From: an uncultured Aquimarina sp.
GTDB lineage: Bacteria; Bacteroidota; Bacteroidia; Flavobacteriales; Flavobacteriaceae
Direction of reading: 5' to 3'
Length of the DNA stretch: 64,000 nucleotides
Assembly: GCA_947496705.1 (NCBI GenBank)
Contig: CANMDW010000002.1
Location: 744,001-808,000 of the forward strand
In this document: in pieces, positions 19,801 to 28,149 of the stretch
How the letters are laid out: each line of letters starts with the position of its first letter
How positions within the stretch are numbered: position 1 is the stretch's first letter
Notes under the pieces: model-generated
Told to the model about the DNA's origin: nothing
What the model saw: the letters and a program-made list of their open reading frames with translations, nothing else
The model's database searches: none
Translations under genes and position numbers: made by a program

Positions 19801-21147
19801 ATAATTAACAAGGCAAACACCGTGTTAGGTCCTATTACCGATGTGATTCATGGAGCTGGAAGATTGGCTGATAAGTTAATTGAAAACAAATCTTCGGCTA
19901 ATTTTGATACCGTATTTGATGTGAAAGTAAACGGAATGTTAACACTGATGAAGTCACTTTCTTTACATACCATCAAAAATGTTGTTCTTTTTTCTTCTGT
20001 AGCCGGATTTTACGGAAACATTGGACAAACAGATTATGCCATCGCCAATGAAGTGCTGAATAAAGCAGCTTATTATCTGAAGAAAAACTATGCTAACCTT
20101 CAGGTAGTCGCTATCAATTGGGGCGCATGGGATGCCGGTATGGTAAGTCCAGAATTGAAAAAAATATTTAAATCGCATAACGTTTCTCTTGTACCAACAA
20201 AAGAAGGTGTTCTGGCACTTATAGACCAAATGAGCACTGCCTTTTCTGGCCAACAACAGGTGCTACTTGGAGGTACCTTACCTATGGCTAAAGCTTCTGT
20301 CGAGGGAGAATTGACCACATATAAAATAGTCAGACATCTGGTTTTAGAGCAGAATCCTTTCCTTGAGCACCATGTAATTAAAGGACATGCAGTAATGCCA
20401 ATCAGCGTAGCTGCAGCCTGGATGGCACAGTCGGCAAAAGATATGTATCCGGGCTTTTATCTGGTAAAAGTTGAGGGTGTTAAACTATTTAAAGGTATTG
20501 TTTTTGACGGAGCGCAACCAGAACATTTTGAGGTAAGCATTAAAGAACTCGAAAAAAACACCGGCAGTATTCGTCTGCTGGTAAAAATAACCAGTGATAG
20601 CGGACGAAAGTTACCGATAAACCATTATCAAACTCAAGTTGTACTCAGCTCAAAAAAATTACAACAACCAGTAGTTCCAACTATTGACTTAGAAGAGTTG
20701 AATACTACTATCCCGGAAGTCTCCACTTTTTACCAAAATGGATTCCTGTTTCATGGACCAGATTTTCAGGGGGTTCAACAAGTGCTGGAACTTAGTGAAG
20801 AAAAAATAGTACTGCTTTGCCGGCACCCGGGTATCCCTTTAGAAAGACAAGGACAATTCCTCGTAAAGGACGTGAATGGTTTTTTAGTAGATATTATGTA
20901 CCAGGGTATCTTAATTTGGGTAAGAACCTATAAATCAAGTAATTGTTTACCACATAAAATGGAACAGATAGAAGTTTATGAAAATCTTCCTTTACAAAAA
21001 GCCTTTTGTGTCGCTATAACTGTTTCGGCACCCAACGAGTTTACTACCGAAGGAGATGTTACTGCCTTTGACCCCCATACAGGAAATGTGTATCTCATAA
21101 GTCGTAATGCCGGAGTAACCATTAACAAAGAACTACAATGGGTATAG
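13897..21147 (+). CDS. pfaA: PfaA-type PUFA synthase subunit: KS-AT-4xACP-KR-DH
   Basis: The ATG at 13897 gives 2416 aa; an in-frame TTG nine bases upstream is less likely. Domains in order: ketosynthase (about 5-450; C214 in DAACAAS, H349 in EAHGTGT, H389 in GHTKAAAG); malonyl acyltransferase (about 590-890; S687 in GHSYGE); four ACPs with LGIDSIKR, pantetheine serines S1131, S1258, S1389 and S1516; ketoreductase (about 1850-2110; TGGAKGI near 1859, Y2047 in DYAIAN); and a C-terminal hot-dog dehydratase-like domain (HHVIKGHAVMP near 2160). It iteratively extends and reduces acyl chains with PfaC and PfaD. The catalytic residues are intact. It overlaps pfaC by 10 bases. The ACPs need a phosphopantetheinyl transferase that is not encoded in the window. 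Confidence 0.96.
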   Translation: MSNLNQTPVAIIGMSSVFADAKNLEKYWENIIAGIDCIREIPETRWKIEDYYDPDPKSPDKTYCKVGGFLPDINFNPLEFGLPPNILEVTDVSQLLSLAVARDALIDAGYDPNASDGKFTAVLKERTGVILGVGGGQKLITPLTSRLQYPVWKKALASIGMPEAEIESVIEKIKTAYIPWTENSFPGMLGNVISGRIANRFDLGGINSVVDAACAASLSATKMALSELIEGRCDMMITGGVDTDNSPFMYMSFSKTPAFSAKGSIRPFDHESDGMLIGEGIGMIVCKRLDDAIRDGDRIYATINGMGGSSDGKFKSIYAPRPQGQALAMQRAYDESGYDAATVGLIEAHGTGTNAGDLSEITSTKTVFEKNDQTLHHIALGSVKSQIGHTKAAAGIAGLIKTALALHHKILPGTINVTKPNPKLGIENSPLYVNTESRPWFRKSTHLPRRAGVSAFGFGGVNLHVTLEEYTQEEAGAYRRYTPFKLLLIHATSEAALRSVCTQHISELSSDNAANHFLKLANDSKQTKIPSSSPRIGFVSSSIEETIEKLHIAQTFLTEKEREDAWSHPLKGIWYRKNAAPASDKVVALFSGQGSQYVNMGKELSFMYPTVRESFYKANAVFEANQQTPLTDFVYPIPVFDDDERQQQQQLLTQTQNAQSAIGALSAGMYRLLSNAGFTADFFAGHSYGELTALWAAGVLDDDTFYNLSKARGDAMATPPVGEASGMLAIMASVEDVQPLLASYPEITISNVNSSSQVIVGGPIDALNILMEDFDNKGFNINLLSVSAAFHTKFVEHAQQPFSEAIEKATFHKVTKKIFSNVTGQAYPDSEKEQKNILSQHILKPVLFQSQIEQMYKDGGRIFVEFGPKNILSGLVHDILQDRPHQTISINPNALKNSDEQLREAIVQLAVHGIEVQKFDCFEQPMPPSKPIGTLNFRLNGANYVSDKTQHHHKNLIQMNDTNLHQISSESKINTDVLMEKKIADNEMTDHSTLHSILDELKQLSIRQEKIEKFLESFTSTTKNITTTNQSAEVAPKSNGHAKIFSNGNGVATSRPVPAAITVAPAIETATSTPDPVATTVASVTEIATPKVTENGAVASMLLEVIAEKTGYPSEMLELNMDMEADLGIDSIKRMEIFGAMTQANPSIQGLKPNELAELRTLQQIVDHVSAKIGQNGVATLPPAPAATTVAPVTETATSTPDPVATTVASITEIATPKVTENGAVASILLEVIAEKTGYPSEMLELNMDMEADLGIDSIKRMEIFGAMTQANPSIQGLKPNELAELRTLQQIVDHVSARIGGNGVATSVANLVASSVENTVAPVTETTISAPDPVATTVAPVTETATPKVTENGAVASMLLEVIAEKTGYPSEMLELNMDMEADLGIDSIKRMEIFGAMTQANPSIQGLKPNELAELRTLQQIVDHVSAKIGQNGVATLPPAPAATTVAPVTETATSTPDPVATTVASVTEIATPKVTENGAVASMLLEVIAEKTGYPSEMLELNMDMEADLGIDSIKRMEIFGAMTQANPSIQGLKPNELAELRTLQQIVDHVSARIGKNGSTTTDTVKKKPEYEVTNHIAETLVKENFTSFSSGTYPNVPRASVKVRCIPEPDQLVVSSEGLQATLVTNDGTSLSTSLCNRLLNKGHSVTLLTLPETLIPKNLNKIPDGVLEIILPDTLDLSIQNALRQLSGAMTQLIYLHPHTVSNQDASENYFDTEKEVLKTAFLLAKHAKKELNTHQRTERTAFITVTRMDGAFGTKNATASTMMAGGLFGLTKSLNLEWPTVFCRAIDIVQDMEAGMAAEKIEKELFDANRCLTETAYCENHKRYTIDTELMPVLNNQQLQSSITSKSVFLVTGGAKGITADCVKNIAATFKCKFVLIGRTTIETEEPTWAHDIVTEKELKQKVMEHLMEQGEKPHPLTVGNMVAHILSQREIRENLRFIEAQGAKVMYEAADITDIKAIKAIINKANTVLGPITDVIHGAGRLADKLIENKSSANFDTVFDVKVNGMLTLMKSLSLHTIKNVVLFSSVAGFYGNIGQTDYAIANEVLNKAAYYLKKNYANLQVVAINWGAWDAGMVSPELKKIFKSHNVSLVPTKEGVLALIDQMSTAFSGQQQVLLGGTLPMAKASVEGELTTYKIVRHLVLEQNPFLEHHVIKGHAVMPISVAAAWMAQSAKDMYPGFYLVKVEGVKLFKGIVFDGAQPEHFEVSIKELEKNTGSIRLLVKITSDSGRKLPINHYQTQVVLSSKKLQQPVVPTIDLEELNTTIPEVSTFYQNGFLFHGPDFQGVQQVLELSEEKIVLLCRHPGIPLERQGQFLVKDVNGFLVDIMYQGILIWVRTYKSSNCLPHKMEQIEVYENLPLQKAFCVAITVSAPNEFTTEGDVTAFDPHTGNVYLISRNAGVTINKELQWV
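17161..18560 (+). repeat. Four near-identical ACP-coding repeats inside pfaA
   Basis: Each ACP plus linker repeats at 381, 393 and 381 bp (127, 131 and 127 codons). Copies differ by only a handful of bases over the ACP part. ACP1 and ACP4 look identical over most of their length. The linker between ACP1 and ACP2 matches that between ACP3 and ACP4, giving a second period of 774 bp that fits duplication of a two-ACP block. Confidence 0.92.
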
Positions 21148-24100
21148 ATAAAATGGGAAAAGAAGCTATTGCTGTTATAGGGATGTCAGGCTTGCTTCCC
21201 GGCTCAGAAAATCTGGATAAATTTTGGGAAAATCTTATTACAAATAAAGACTTGGTAAGCCAATCTACTCGTTCAGATTTCGGTGCTCCTCCAAAAGTGT
21301 TTTTTAATGCTAAAAAAGGAACACTGGATACCTGTTATTCTTTGAGAGGAGGCTATATAAGAGATTTTGAATTTGACCCTTCTGGCTATCTATTGGATGA
21401 AGATATCCTCCTTAAACAAGATGATCAATTCAAATGGTCGCTTCACGTTGCCAGAGAAGCATTAAAAAATAGTGGTTATCTAAACAGAAATAAAGAAGCT
21501 TTTGAAAAATGTGGGATAATACTCGGCAATCTCTCTTTTCCAACGCGATACTCCCGACAAGTATATTCCCCTATATATGCCCATTTGGCTGAGAAAATTA
21601 TTCATTCGGCTACCGGAAAGACTATAAAAGTACCTGCGCATCTCACCAAGTATCCTTCAGATATAGAACACACATTATTAAGTAATGCTCCATCGGCCTT
21701 TATAGCACAAGCATTGGGATTAAAAGGAACGCATTATTCATTAGACGCTGCGTGTGCTTCCAGCTTATATGCGATAAAATTAGCCTGTGACGAGCTCCAT
21801 TCCGGTAGCGCAGATATGATGTTGGCAGGGGCTGTAAGTGGTGCAGACCCCTTATTTATTCACATTGGGTTCTCCTACCTTCATGCATATGCCGGGGAAG
21901 ACGAGATTTCAGCTCCACTAGACCATACATCCGGAGGGCTTACATCGTCTGAAGGCGCCGGGATGGTTGTTTTAAAACGTTTGTCTGATGCGCAACGAGA
22001 TGGAGATACCATTGCTGCGGTAATAGATGCAGTAGGATTATCGAATGATGGAAAAGGTAAATTTTTATTAAGCCCGAATCCTACGGGGCAAAAGCTGGCT
22101 TTTGAACGTGCATATCAGGAGACCTCCATCAAACCACAAGAAATAGATTACTTAGAGTGCCATGCCACAGGTACCGCATTAGGAGATACCACTGAGTTTA
22201 ATAGCATCGGTGATTTCTTTACCAAAAACGGAGAGCAGCCTCCTTTGGTAGGTTCGGTCAAATCTAATATGGGGCATTTACTTTCTGCTGCTGGTATGGT
22301 AGGGATGTTTAAGGTAATACTAGCGATGCAAAACGACATCATACCTGCCACAATTAAGATTACCTCCCCTTTGTCTTCTACATCAGGCAACATGTCATCC
22401 GAACAAATTGTGCAGAAAAACCAGCCTTGGCAGTCAAAGGGAGACGTTTCACATGCAGGCATAAATGCTTTCGGTTTTGGAGGCACCAATGCACACATGA
22501 TACTATCGTCCTACAGTGAAAAAACTTTGGCATATCTACCACCCGAAAAAAAGAAAGTCGAGCAACAACTTGCCATCACCGGTATGGCCCTTCATTTTGG
22601 AGAATGTAAAACCTTAGACGATTTTTACCTTGCCATATTTCACGGAAAGCAGTTCTTCAAAGAACTACCGGCAAGACGTTGGAAAGGTATGGAACAATTG
22701 GAGAAATTGACCGCAGCATATCAACTTCCAACATCAAAAGAGTTGCAGGGAGCATGGTTATCTGAGGTGGATCTGGATCTTTTAAAATTCAAAATTCAAC
22801 CTAAGGAAGTAGAACGGTTAACGATGCAGCAGATATTAATGCTTAAAGTGGCAGATGAAGCTATTAAAGATGCTCATTTAGATATCTTAGAAGAACAGGG
22901 CGCCAATATAGCTGTGATTACCGCTATGGAGTCTGAACTTGAAATTCATCATAGAATGGGACGTTGGGATCTTTCCTGGCAGTTAAAAGAAGCCATACAA
23001 GCTTCAGGTTTGGATATCGATAAAGCATCCGAATCCTCATTCAAAAATTTAGACGACCTTTTAAAAAACAGCATATTAAAATCATATGATGACCACGCTC
23101 CAAGTGAGCACATAGATTTTATTGGCAATATTATTTCGTCCAGAATAGCTGCATTAATGGATTTTTCTGGTCCGGCGTTTACGATTTCCTCTAATGAAAA
23201 TGCAACATACAAAGCACTTGAAGTTGCACGTAATATGCTGTCTACAGAAGAGGTAGATGCTGTGGTACTTTGCGCTATAGATCTTTCGGGAAGTTTAGAG
23301 AGTGTACTGTACAGACACAGCCTTCATCCGCTCAACAACGATACCGTTTCTATGGGGTGGAATGCCGCTACCAGTGGATGGATGATTGGAGAAGGTGCCG
23401 GGGCTATGATCCTGAAAAGGTCAAAAGATGCAGTTAATGATAAAGTATATGCCACCATTAATGATATATCTATTGTACAATCCGATATCACAGATATTAG
23501 GGGAGCAGTAAGTGCCGAAACCGTAGAGAAAGCAGCAAGAGAAGCGCTAAAACGACAAAAGTGGAACGCTGCAGACATTGGGTTGCTGGAAGCCTCTGCT
23601 AGTGGCATTGCATCTGAAGATGCAGCAGAAATAGAAGGATTAACCAAGGCATATCAGCTAGAGCAAAAACAGCTAAGCTGCGCCATTGGAAGTAGTAAGG
23701 CACATATTGGCCATACGTTTTCGGCCAGCGGAATGACAGCCTTGATACGTTCGGCGCTTTGCCTGTATCACAGACTGATCCCGGGTATTCCTGAATGGAA
23801 TGAGCCAAAGGACAGGGAAAAATTTAAAAACACTCCTTTTTATGCTCCGGTCACATCACGTCCCTGGATTACTGAAGAAAACCAAACCATACGCAAAGCG
23901 GCAGTGAATGGTATCGCTTCTGATGGTACCTGTGCACACATTTTGCTATCTGAAGGGTCGCATCCCGAAGGGGAAAAAGAAAACATATTCCTGCAGCAAG
24001 CAGGCGAACGCATTATTCCGATAGCTGTCAATACTTTAGAAGATAGTGAACAGTCTTTGTTGAATTTGGACAAGGCTTTGGCAGAAAACGATTATCACAC

Positions 24101-27100
24101 AGTAGCCAATACTTATTGTAAACTGTTCAAAGCAACTGGGAATTACACGATGGTTTTGGTGGCCAGTTCCAACACCGGTTTTCTAAGAGAAAGTACTTAT
24201 TTCAGGAATAATTTAGAAAAAGCCTGGAAAAACGGGCAACCGTTACGAACGCCTTCCGGTAGTTATTTTACCCCCGAGCCTCTAGGCAAAAAAGGAAAAA
24301 TTACACTGGTATATCCCGGTTCCGGAGTCGTTTATAGCAATGTTGGAGCCGGCATATTTCAGGTATTCCCAGACCTCTACAACTATATGGGAACCAAAGT
24401 AGAGGATATGTCCAAAGCGCTATTCAGCACCTGTTTATACCCACGTTCTATGGAGAAGCCTACTCCCGAGCAAGCACAAGAAATAGAAAAAGCGCTACAG
24501 TCCAATACCTTGCTCATGATGGCAACAGGGTGCTTTTTTTCAGTGCTATACACGCATGTCTTGCAAACATATTTGGAAGTTCAGGCAGATGCCGCCATTG
24601 GCTATAGTATGGGAGAAACCAGCTCTATGTGGTACGCAAATGGCATGTGGGACTCTCATTTATCAGAAGAAAAATTCATAAAAGCCCCTCTTTTCCAACA
24701 TAAGGTGGGAGGAGCAATGGACTTACTGGGAGAAATTTGGAATACTTCTTCTGAAAAAGCCAGGAAAAAATGGGGATGCTATTTGGTTACGCAATCTAAA
24801 GATATGGCACCCTTTGTTTCAATGGAAGAATGGTTTCAAACCGAGATAGCTCCTAATACAAACAATACATTTTTAACCTTTATCAATACAGATAAGGAAA
24901 TTATCATTTCGGGAGATAATGATGAAATAGCACCTTTTCTGGCGAAGGATGAACTGAACATCGTAAAATTGAACATCAACAATATTGTTCACCATCCCTT
25001 TTGCGAACAGCTAAGCGAAGAATTTATAGAAATGCATACGCTGGAGCTGTTGAAAAAACCGCCGATACAGTTTTATTCCAGTATATATTTACAACCGTTG
25101 CAACTCAATTCTGATGCCATAGCTAACAACTCAGCGGCAGTATGTTTTGAAGCTGTAAACTGGCCCAGGTTAATTCGCAAAATGAAAGAAGAAAACCATA
25201 CTATTTTTATAGAAGCAGGGGCCAATGCTACGTGTAGCCGATGGATCAATGATATCCTGCAAGAGCAAGACGCTATGGCTGTTCCTATAAATAGTAAAGG
25301 CGTATCCGATTTAAAAGGCATTTGCACAATGGTAGCCTCACTCCTTTCTCATGGAATTACTATAGACCTTAATCGATTTTACCATCGTGAAGAAGCACAG
25401 GAAATACAAAAAAAACCAGTCCTTCTCGGAACGCTTCGTAGTGGCGGAAAGCCCTTCTATGAATTAGTTTCTGAAACCAATATCCAGTTAAAGCTAATAA
25501 AAAAACAACCGCAATTACAACCAGCATTGGTATCCTCTTTTGGGGGTGTAGAAAATGACGTTGCTTCTTTTCTATATGACGAAGATATGGTGCCAGAAGA
25601 CAACATAACAATTTCAAAATTCAGCCTAACCGAAGAAAATATGATAAAAACAATAGCCGTAAAACCAAAAAAGGCAGAAAATGGCCTCTTACTACAAAAT
25701 TATGAAGACCCGGATCGTTTGAGCGGAAAAGATATCATTTGGAATGAAGATGATTTGTTGACTTTTGCCAAGGGTAAAATAAGCGATGTATTTGGACAAG
25801 AATTTGCCATCATAGATACCTACAAAAGACGGGTAATGCTACCAATGCCTCCCTATCTTTTGGTGAGTAGAGTAACAAAGCTGAATGCAAAAGTGAATGA
25901 ATTTAAACCCGCTACTATTACCACCGAGTATGACATACCGTATCATTCAGATTTTACAACCGATGGACAAATTCCCTGGGCAGTAGCAGTAGAATCCGGG
26001 CAATGTGATTTATTGCTCATCAGTTATCTGGGCATTGATTTCCAAAATAAGGGAGCGTATGTCTATCGTCTTTTGGATTGTACACTTACGTTCCTGGATG
26101 ATTTACCTTTTGAAGGGCAAACCCTTCGCTATGATATTCGTATCAATAGCTTTGTGCAGAGCGGCGATAACTTGCTGTTTTTCTTTAGCTACGAATGTTT
26201 TGTTGAAGATAGAATGGTGTTGAAGATGGATGGTGGCTGCGCAGGATTCTTTACTGATGAAGAACGGGAAAAAGGGCAAGGCATTATCTACAGCCAGAAG
26301 GAAGTGGAAGAAAGAAAAAATCGTAAGAAAAAAAGCTTCACTGCTTTACTGAACTGCACTAAAACAAGTTTTTCAAAAGAAGATCTTTTGGCATTGACTA
26401 AAGGAGACGTAGAAGCCTGTTTTGATGAAAATTACAATACCTTAGGAAGAAATCCCTCACTGCGTTTACCACCAGAAGAAATTTTGATGTTGGATAGCAT
26501 TGTTTCTGTAGATAGAACGGGTGGTTCTACAGGTTTAGGATATATCGTAGCAGAAAAAGACCTGGCTCCGGAAGATTGGTATTTCCCTTGCCACTTTAGA
26601 GATGATGAAGTATTGGCAGGTTCTTTATTGGCAGAAGGTGGAGGACAACTGCTTAGGTTCTATATGCTCCTATTAGGGATGCAACGCCTTACAAAAGATG
26701 CTCGTTTTCAGCCCGTGCTCAATATGCCACAAAAAGTACGATGCAGAAAAGAAATCAATAATGAGGTAGGAACCCTTGTTTTTAAGCTGGATATCAAGGA
26801 AATTGGTCTTGTTCCTGAACCCTATGTAATTGCTGATCTGGAAATTGTGAAAGATGGACTAATTGCTGTTCATTTTGAAAACCTTGGTTTGAGACTGCAG
26901 GAAAAGAACCATCCAAACTATTTGAAACCAAAAGATCATCTGGTTGAAGGCGTTTATGTAAAATCTGTTAACAAACCTGTTTTACTTAATGAATATCACA
27001 TTTCTCAATTTGCATTGGGAGATATAGTAAAGTGTTTTGGAGACGAGTTCAAAATATTTCATGGGCGTAAATTTTCCAGACAACCCAATACAGATCTGCA

Positions 27101-28121
27101 TTACGTTTCCAGGATCCTGGATATAAACGGACAACGAGGAACCTTTGATAATACCCCCGCTATTATCGCCGAATACGATGTACCTGAGGACGCATGGTAT
27201 TTTGTGCAAAATGCTTCTGCTGTGATGCCCTATGCCGTGTTGATGGAAATAGCGCTACAACCTTGTGGATTGCTGGGAGCTTATCTGGGAAGTACTTTAG
27301 AAGCAAAAGATGTCGATCTGTTTTTTCGTAACCTCGATGGCACAGGGGATCTTATAGCTTATCCGGACCTGAGAGGTAAAACCATTACAAATAAGTGTAC
27401 GCTTATTAGTCATACTAACTTTGGTGGTACCATTCTACAGTCATATACATTTGAAGTATCTCTAGACGGAGCAATTTTTTATAAAGGAACCTCTTCATTT
27501 GGTTTCTTTACAAGAGAAGACCTCTCCAGCCAAACAGGATTGGATAACGGAGCAGCAGCCACATTTTGGCTGGAGGAGAATAACTTTGTCATCAATAAAG
27601 GAGTGCTAAACATCAAATTAGATTCTCTTTTTGGAAAGACTAAATTATTTAAGTCCACCAATACCAATGCTCCCAGGTTGCATCTTGGCAACGACCAATT
27701 AAATTTGTTGGATACTGCCACCATTGTAAAAGACGGAGGGAAATACGGCAAAGGATATGTGTTTGCTACCAAAAATGTTAAGCCATATGATTGGTTCTTT
27801 ACTTGTCATTTTTATCAGGACCCCGTTATGCCTGGCTCTCTAGGTGTGGAGGCCATTATACAAGCAATAAAGCTGTATGCTTTGGTCCAGGGGATTGGTG
27901 CAGATATCAAAGATGCACACTTCGCACAAGTAGTATCTCATCAAACGGTTTGGAAATACCGAGGGCAGATAAAACAAACTGATCCCGAAATGAATATAGA
28001 ACTCCATATAAAGGACATCAGGTATGAAGATCAAAAGATCACACTACTAGGAGATGCAAGCTTATTTAAAAGAAAACTGAGAATCTATGAAGTTAAAGAT
28101 CTGGCAGTTGCAATTGTTTAA
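21138..28121 (+). CDS. pfaC: PfaC-type PUFA synthase subunit with internal AT: KS-CLF-AT-DH-DH
   Basis: The 2327-aa product starts inside the pfaA end (10-base overlap; a second ATG at 21153 would also serve). Domains: ketosynthase (about 7-460; C206 in DAACASS, H342 in ECHATGT, H380 in NMGHLLSAAG); chain-length factor (about 478-950), where the active Cys is replaced (ISSNENATY, E687); acyltransferase (about 1050-1430; S1157 in GYSMGE); then two FabA-like double-hot-dog dehydratases (about 1540-1935 and 1950-2327), with H1819 in FPCHFRDD and H2224 in FTCHFYQDPVMPGS. The first DH has VLAGSL where PVMPGS is usual. The AT inside PfaC replaces the separate PfaB of Shewanella, as in myxobacterial Pfa3, but no acylglycerophosphate acyltransferase follows. 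Confidence 0.95.
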   Translation: MGIDKMGKEAIAVIGMSGLLPGSENLDKFWENLITNKDLVSQSTRSDFGAPPKVFFNAKKGTLDTCYSLRGGYIRDFEFDPSGYLLDEDILLKQDDQFKWSLHVAREALKNSGYLNRNKEAFEKCGIILGNLSFPTRYSRQVYSPIYAHLAEKIIHSATGKTIKVPAHLTKYPSDIEHTLLSNAPSAFIAQALGLKGTHYSLDAACASSLYAIKLACDELHSGSADMMLAGAVSGADPLFIHIGFSYLHAYAGEDEISAPLDHTSGGLTSSEGAGMVVLKRLSDAQRDGDTIAAVIDAVGLSNDGKGKFLLSPNPTGQKLAFERAYQETSIKPQEIDYLECHATGTALGDTTEFNSIGDFFTKNGEQPPLVGSVKSNMGHLLSAAGMVGMFKVILAMQNDIIPATIKITSPLSSTSGNMSSEQIVQKNQPWQSKGDVSHAGINAFGFGGTNAHMILSSYSEKTLAYLPPEKKKVEQQLAITGMALHFGECKTLDDFYLAIFHGKQFFKELPARRWKGMEQLEKLTAAYQLPTSKELQGAWLSEVDLDLLKFKIQPKEVERLTMQQILMLKVADEAIKDAHLDILEEQGANIAVITAMESELEIHHRMGRWDLSWQLKEAIQASGLDIDKASESSFKNLDDLLKNSILKSYDDHAPSEHIDFIGNIISSRIAALMDFSGPAFTISSNENATYKALEVARNMLSTEEVDAVVLCAIDLSGSLESVLYRHSLHPLNNDTVSMGWNAATSGWMIGEGAGAMILKRSKDAVNDKVYATINDISIVQSDITDIRGAVSAETVEKAAREALKRQKWNAADIGLLEASASGIASEDAAEIEGLTKAYQLEQKQLSCAIGSSKAHIGHTFSASGMTALIRSALCLYHRLIPGIPEWNEPKDREKFKNTPFYAPVTSRPWITEENQTIRKAAVNGIASDGTCAHILLSEGSHPEGEKENIFLQQAGERIIPIAVNTLEDSEQSLLNLDKALAENDYHTVANTYCKLFKATGNYTMVLVASSNTGFLRESTYFRNNLEKAWKNGQPLRTPSGSYFTPEPLGKKGKITLVYPGSGVVYSNVGAGIFQVFPDLYNYMGTKVEDMSKALFSTCLYPRSMEKPTPEQAQEIEKALQSNTLLMMATGCFFSVLYTHVLQTYLEVQADAAIGYSMGETSSMWYANGMWDSHLSEEKFIKAPLFQHKVGGAMDLLGEIWNTSSEKARKKWGCYLVTQSKDMAPFVSMEEWFQTEIAPNTNNTFLTFINTDKEIIISGDNDEIAPFLAKDELNIVKLNINNIVHHPFCEQLSEEFIEMHTLELLKKPPIQFYSSIYLQPLQLNSDAIANNSAAVCFEAVNWPRLIRKMKEENHTIFIEAGANATCSRWINDILQEQDAMAVPINSKGVSDLKGICTMVASLLSHGITIDLNRFYHREEAQEIQKKPVLLGTLRSGGKPFYELVSETNIQLKLIKKQPQLQPALVSSFGGVENDVASFLYDEDMVPEDNITISKFSLTEENMIKTIAVKPKKAENGLLLQNYEDPDRLSGKDIIWNEDDLLTFAKGKISDVFGQEFAIIDTYKRRVMLPMPPYLLVSRVTKLNAKVNEFKPATITTEYDIPYHSDFTTDGQIPWAVAVESGQCDLLLISYLGIDFQNKGAYVYRLLDCTLTFLDDLPFEGQTLRYDIRINSFVQSGDNLLFFFSYECFVEDRMVLKMDGGCAGFFTDEEREKGQGIIYSQKEVEERKNRKKKSFTALLNCTKTSFSKEDLLALTKGDVEACFDENYNTLGRNPSLRLPPEEILMLDSIVSVDRTGGSTGLGYIVAEKDLAPEDWYFPCHFRDDEVLAGSLLAEGGGQLLRFYMLLLGMQRLTKDARFQPVLNMPQKVRCRKEINNEVGTLVFKLDIKEIGLVPEPYVIADLEIVKDGLIAVHFENLGLRLQEKNHPNYLKPKDHLVEGVYVKSVNKPVLLNEYHISQFALGDIVKCFGDEFKIFHGRKFSRQPNTDLHYVSRILDINGQRGTFDNTPAIIAEYDVPEDAWYFVQNASAVMPYAVLMEIALQPCGLLGAYLGSTLEAKDVDLFFRNLDGTGDLIAYPDLRGKTITNKCTLISHTNFGGTILQSYTFEVSLDGAIFYKGTSSFGFFTREDLSSQTGLDNGAAATFWLEENNFVINKGVLNIKLDSLFGKTKLFKSTNTNAPRLHLGNDQLNLLDTATIVKDGGKYGKGYVFATKNVKPYDWFFTCHFYQDPVMPGSLGVEAIIQAIKLYALVQGIGADIKDAHFAQVVSHQTVWKYRGQIKQTDPEMNIELHIKDIRYEDQKITLLGDASLFKRKLRIYEVKDLAVAIV

Positions 28122-28149
28122 GGTTCTTGTTTAATAAAAAAGAAAGAAT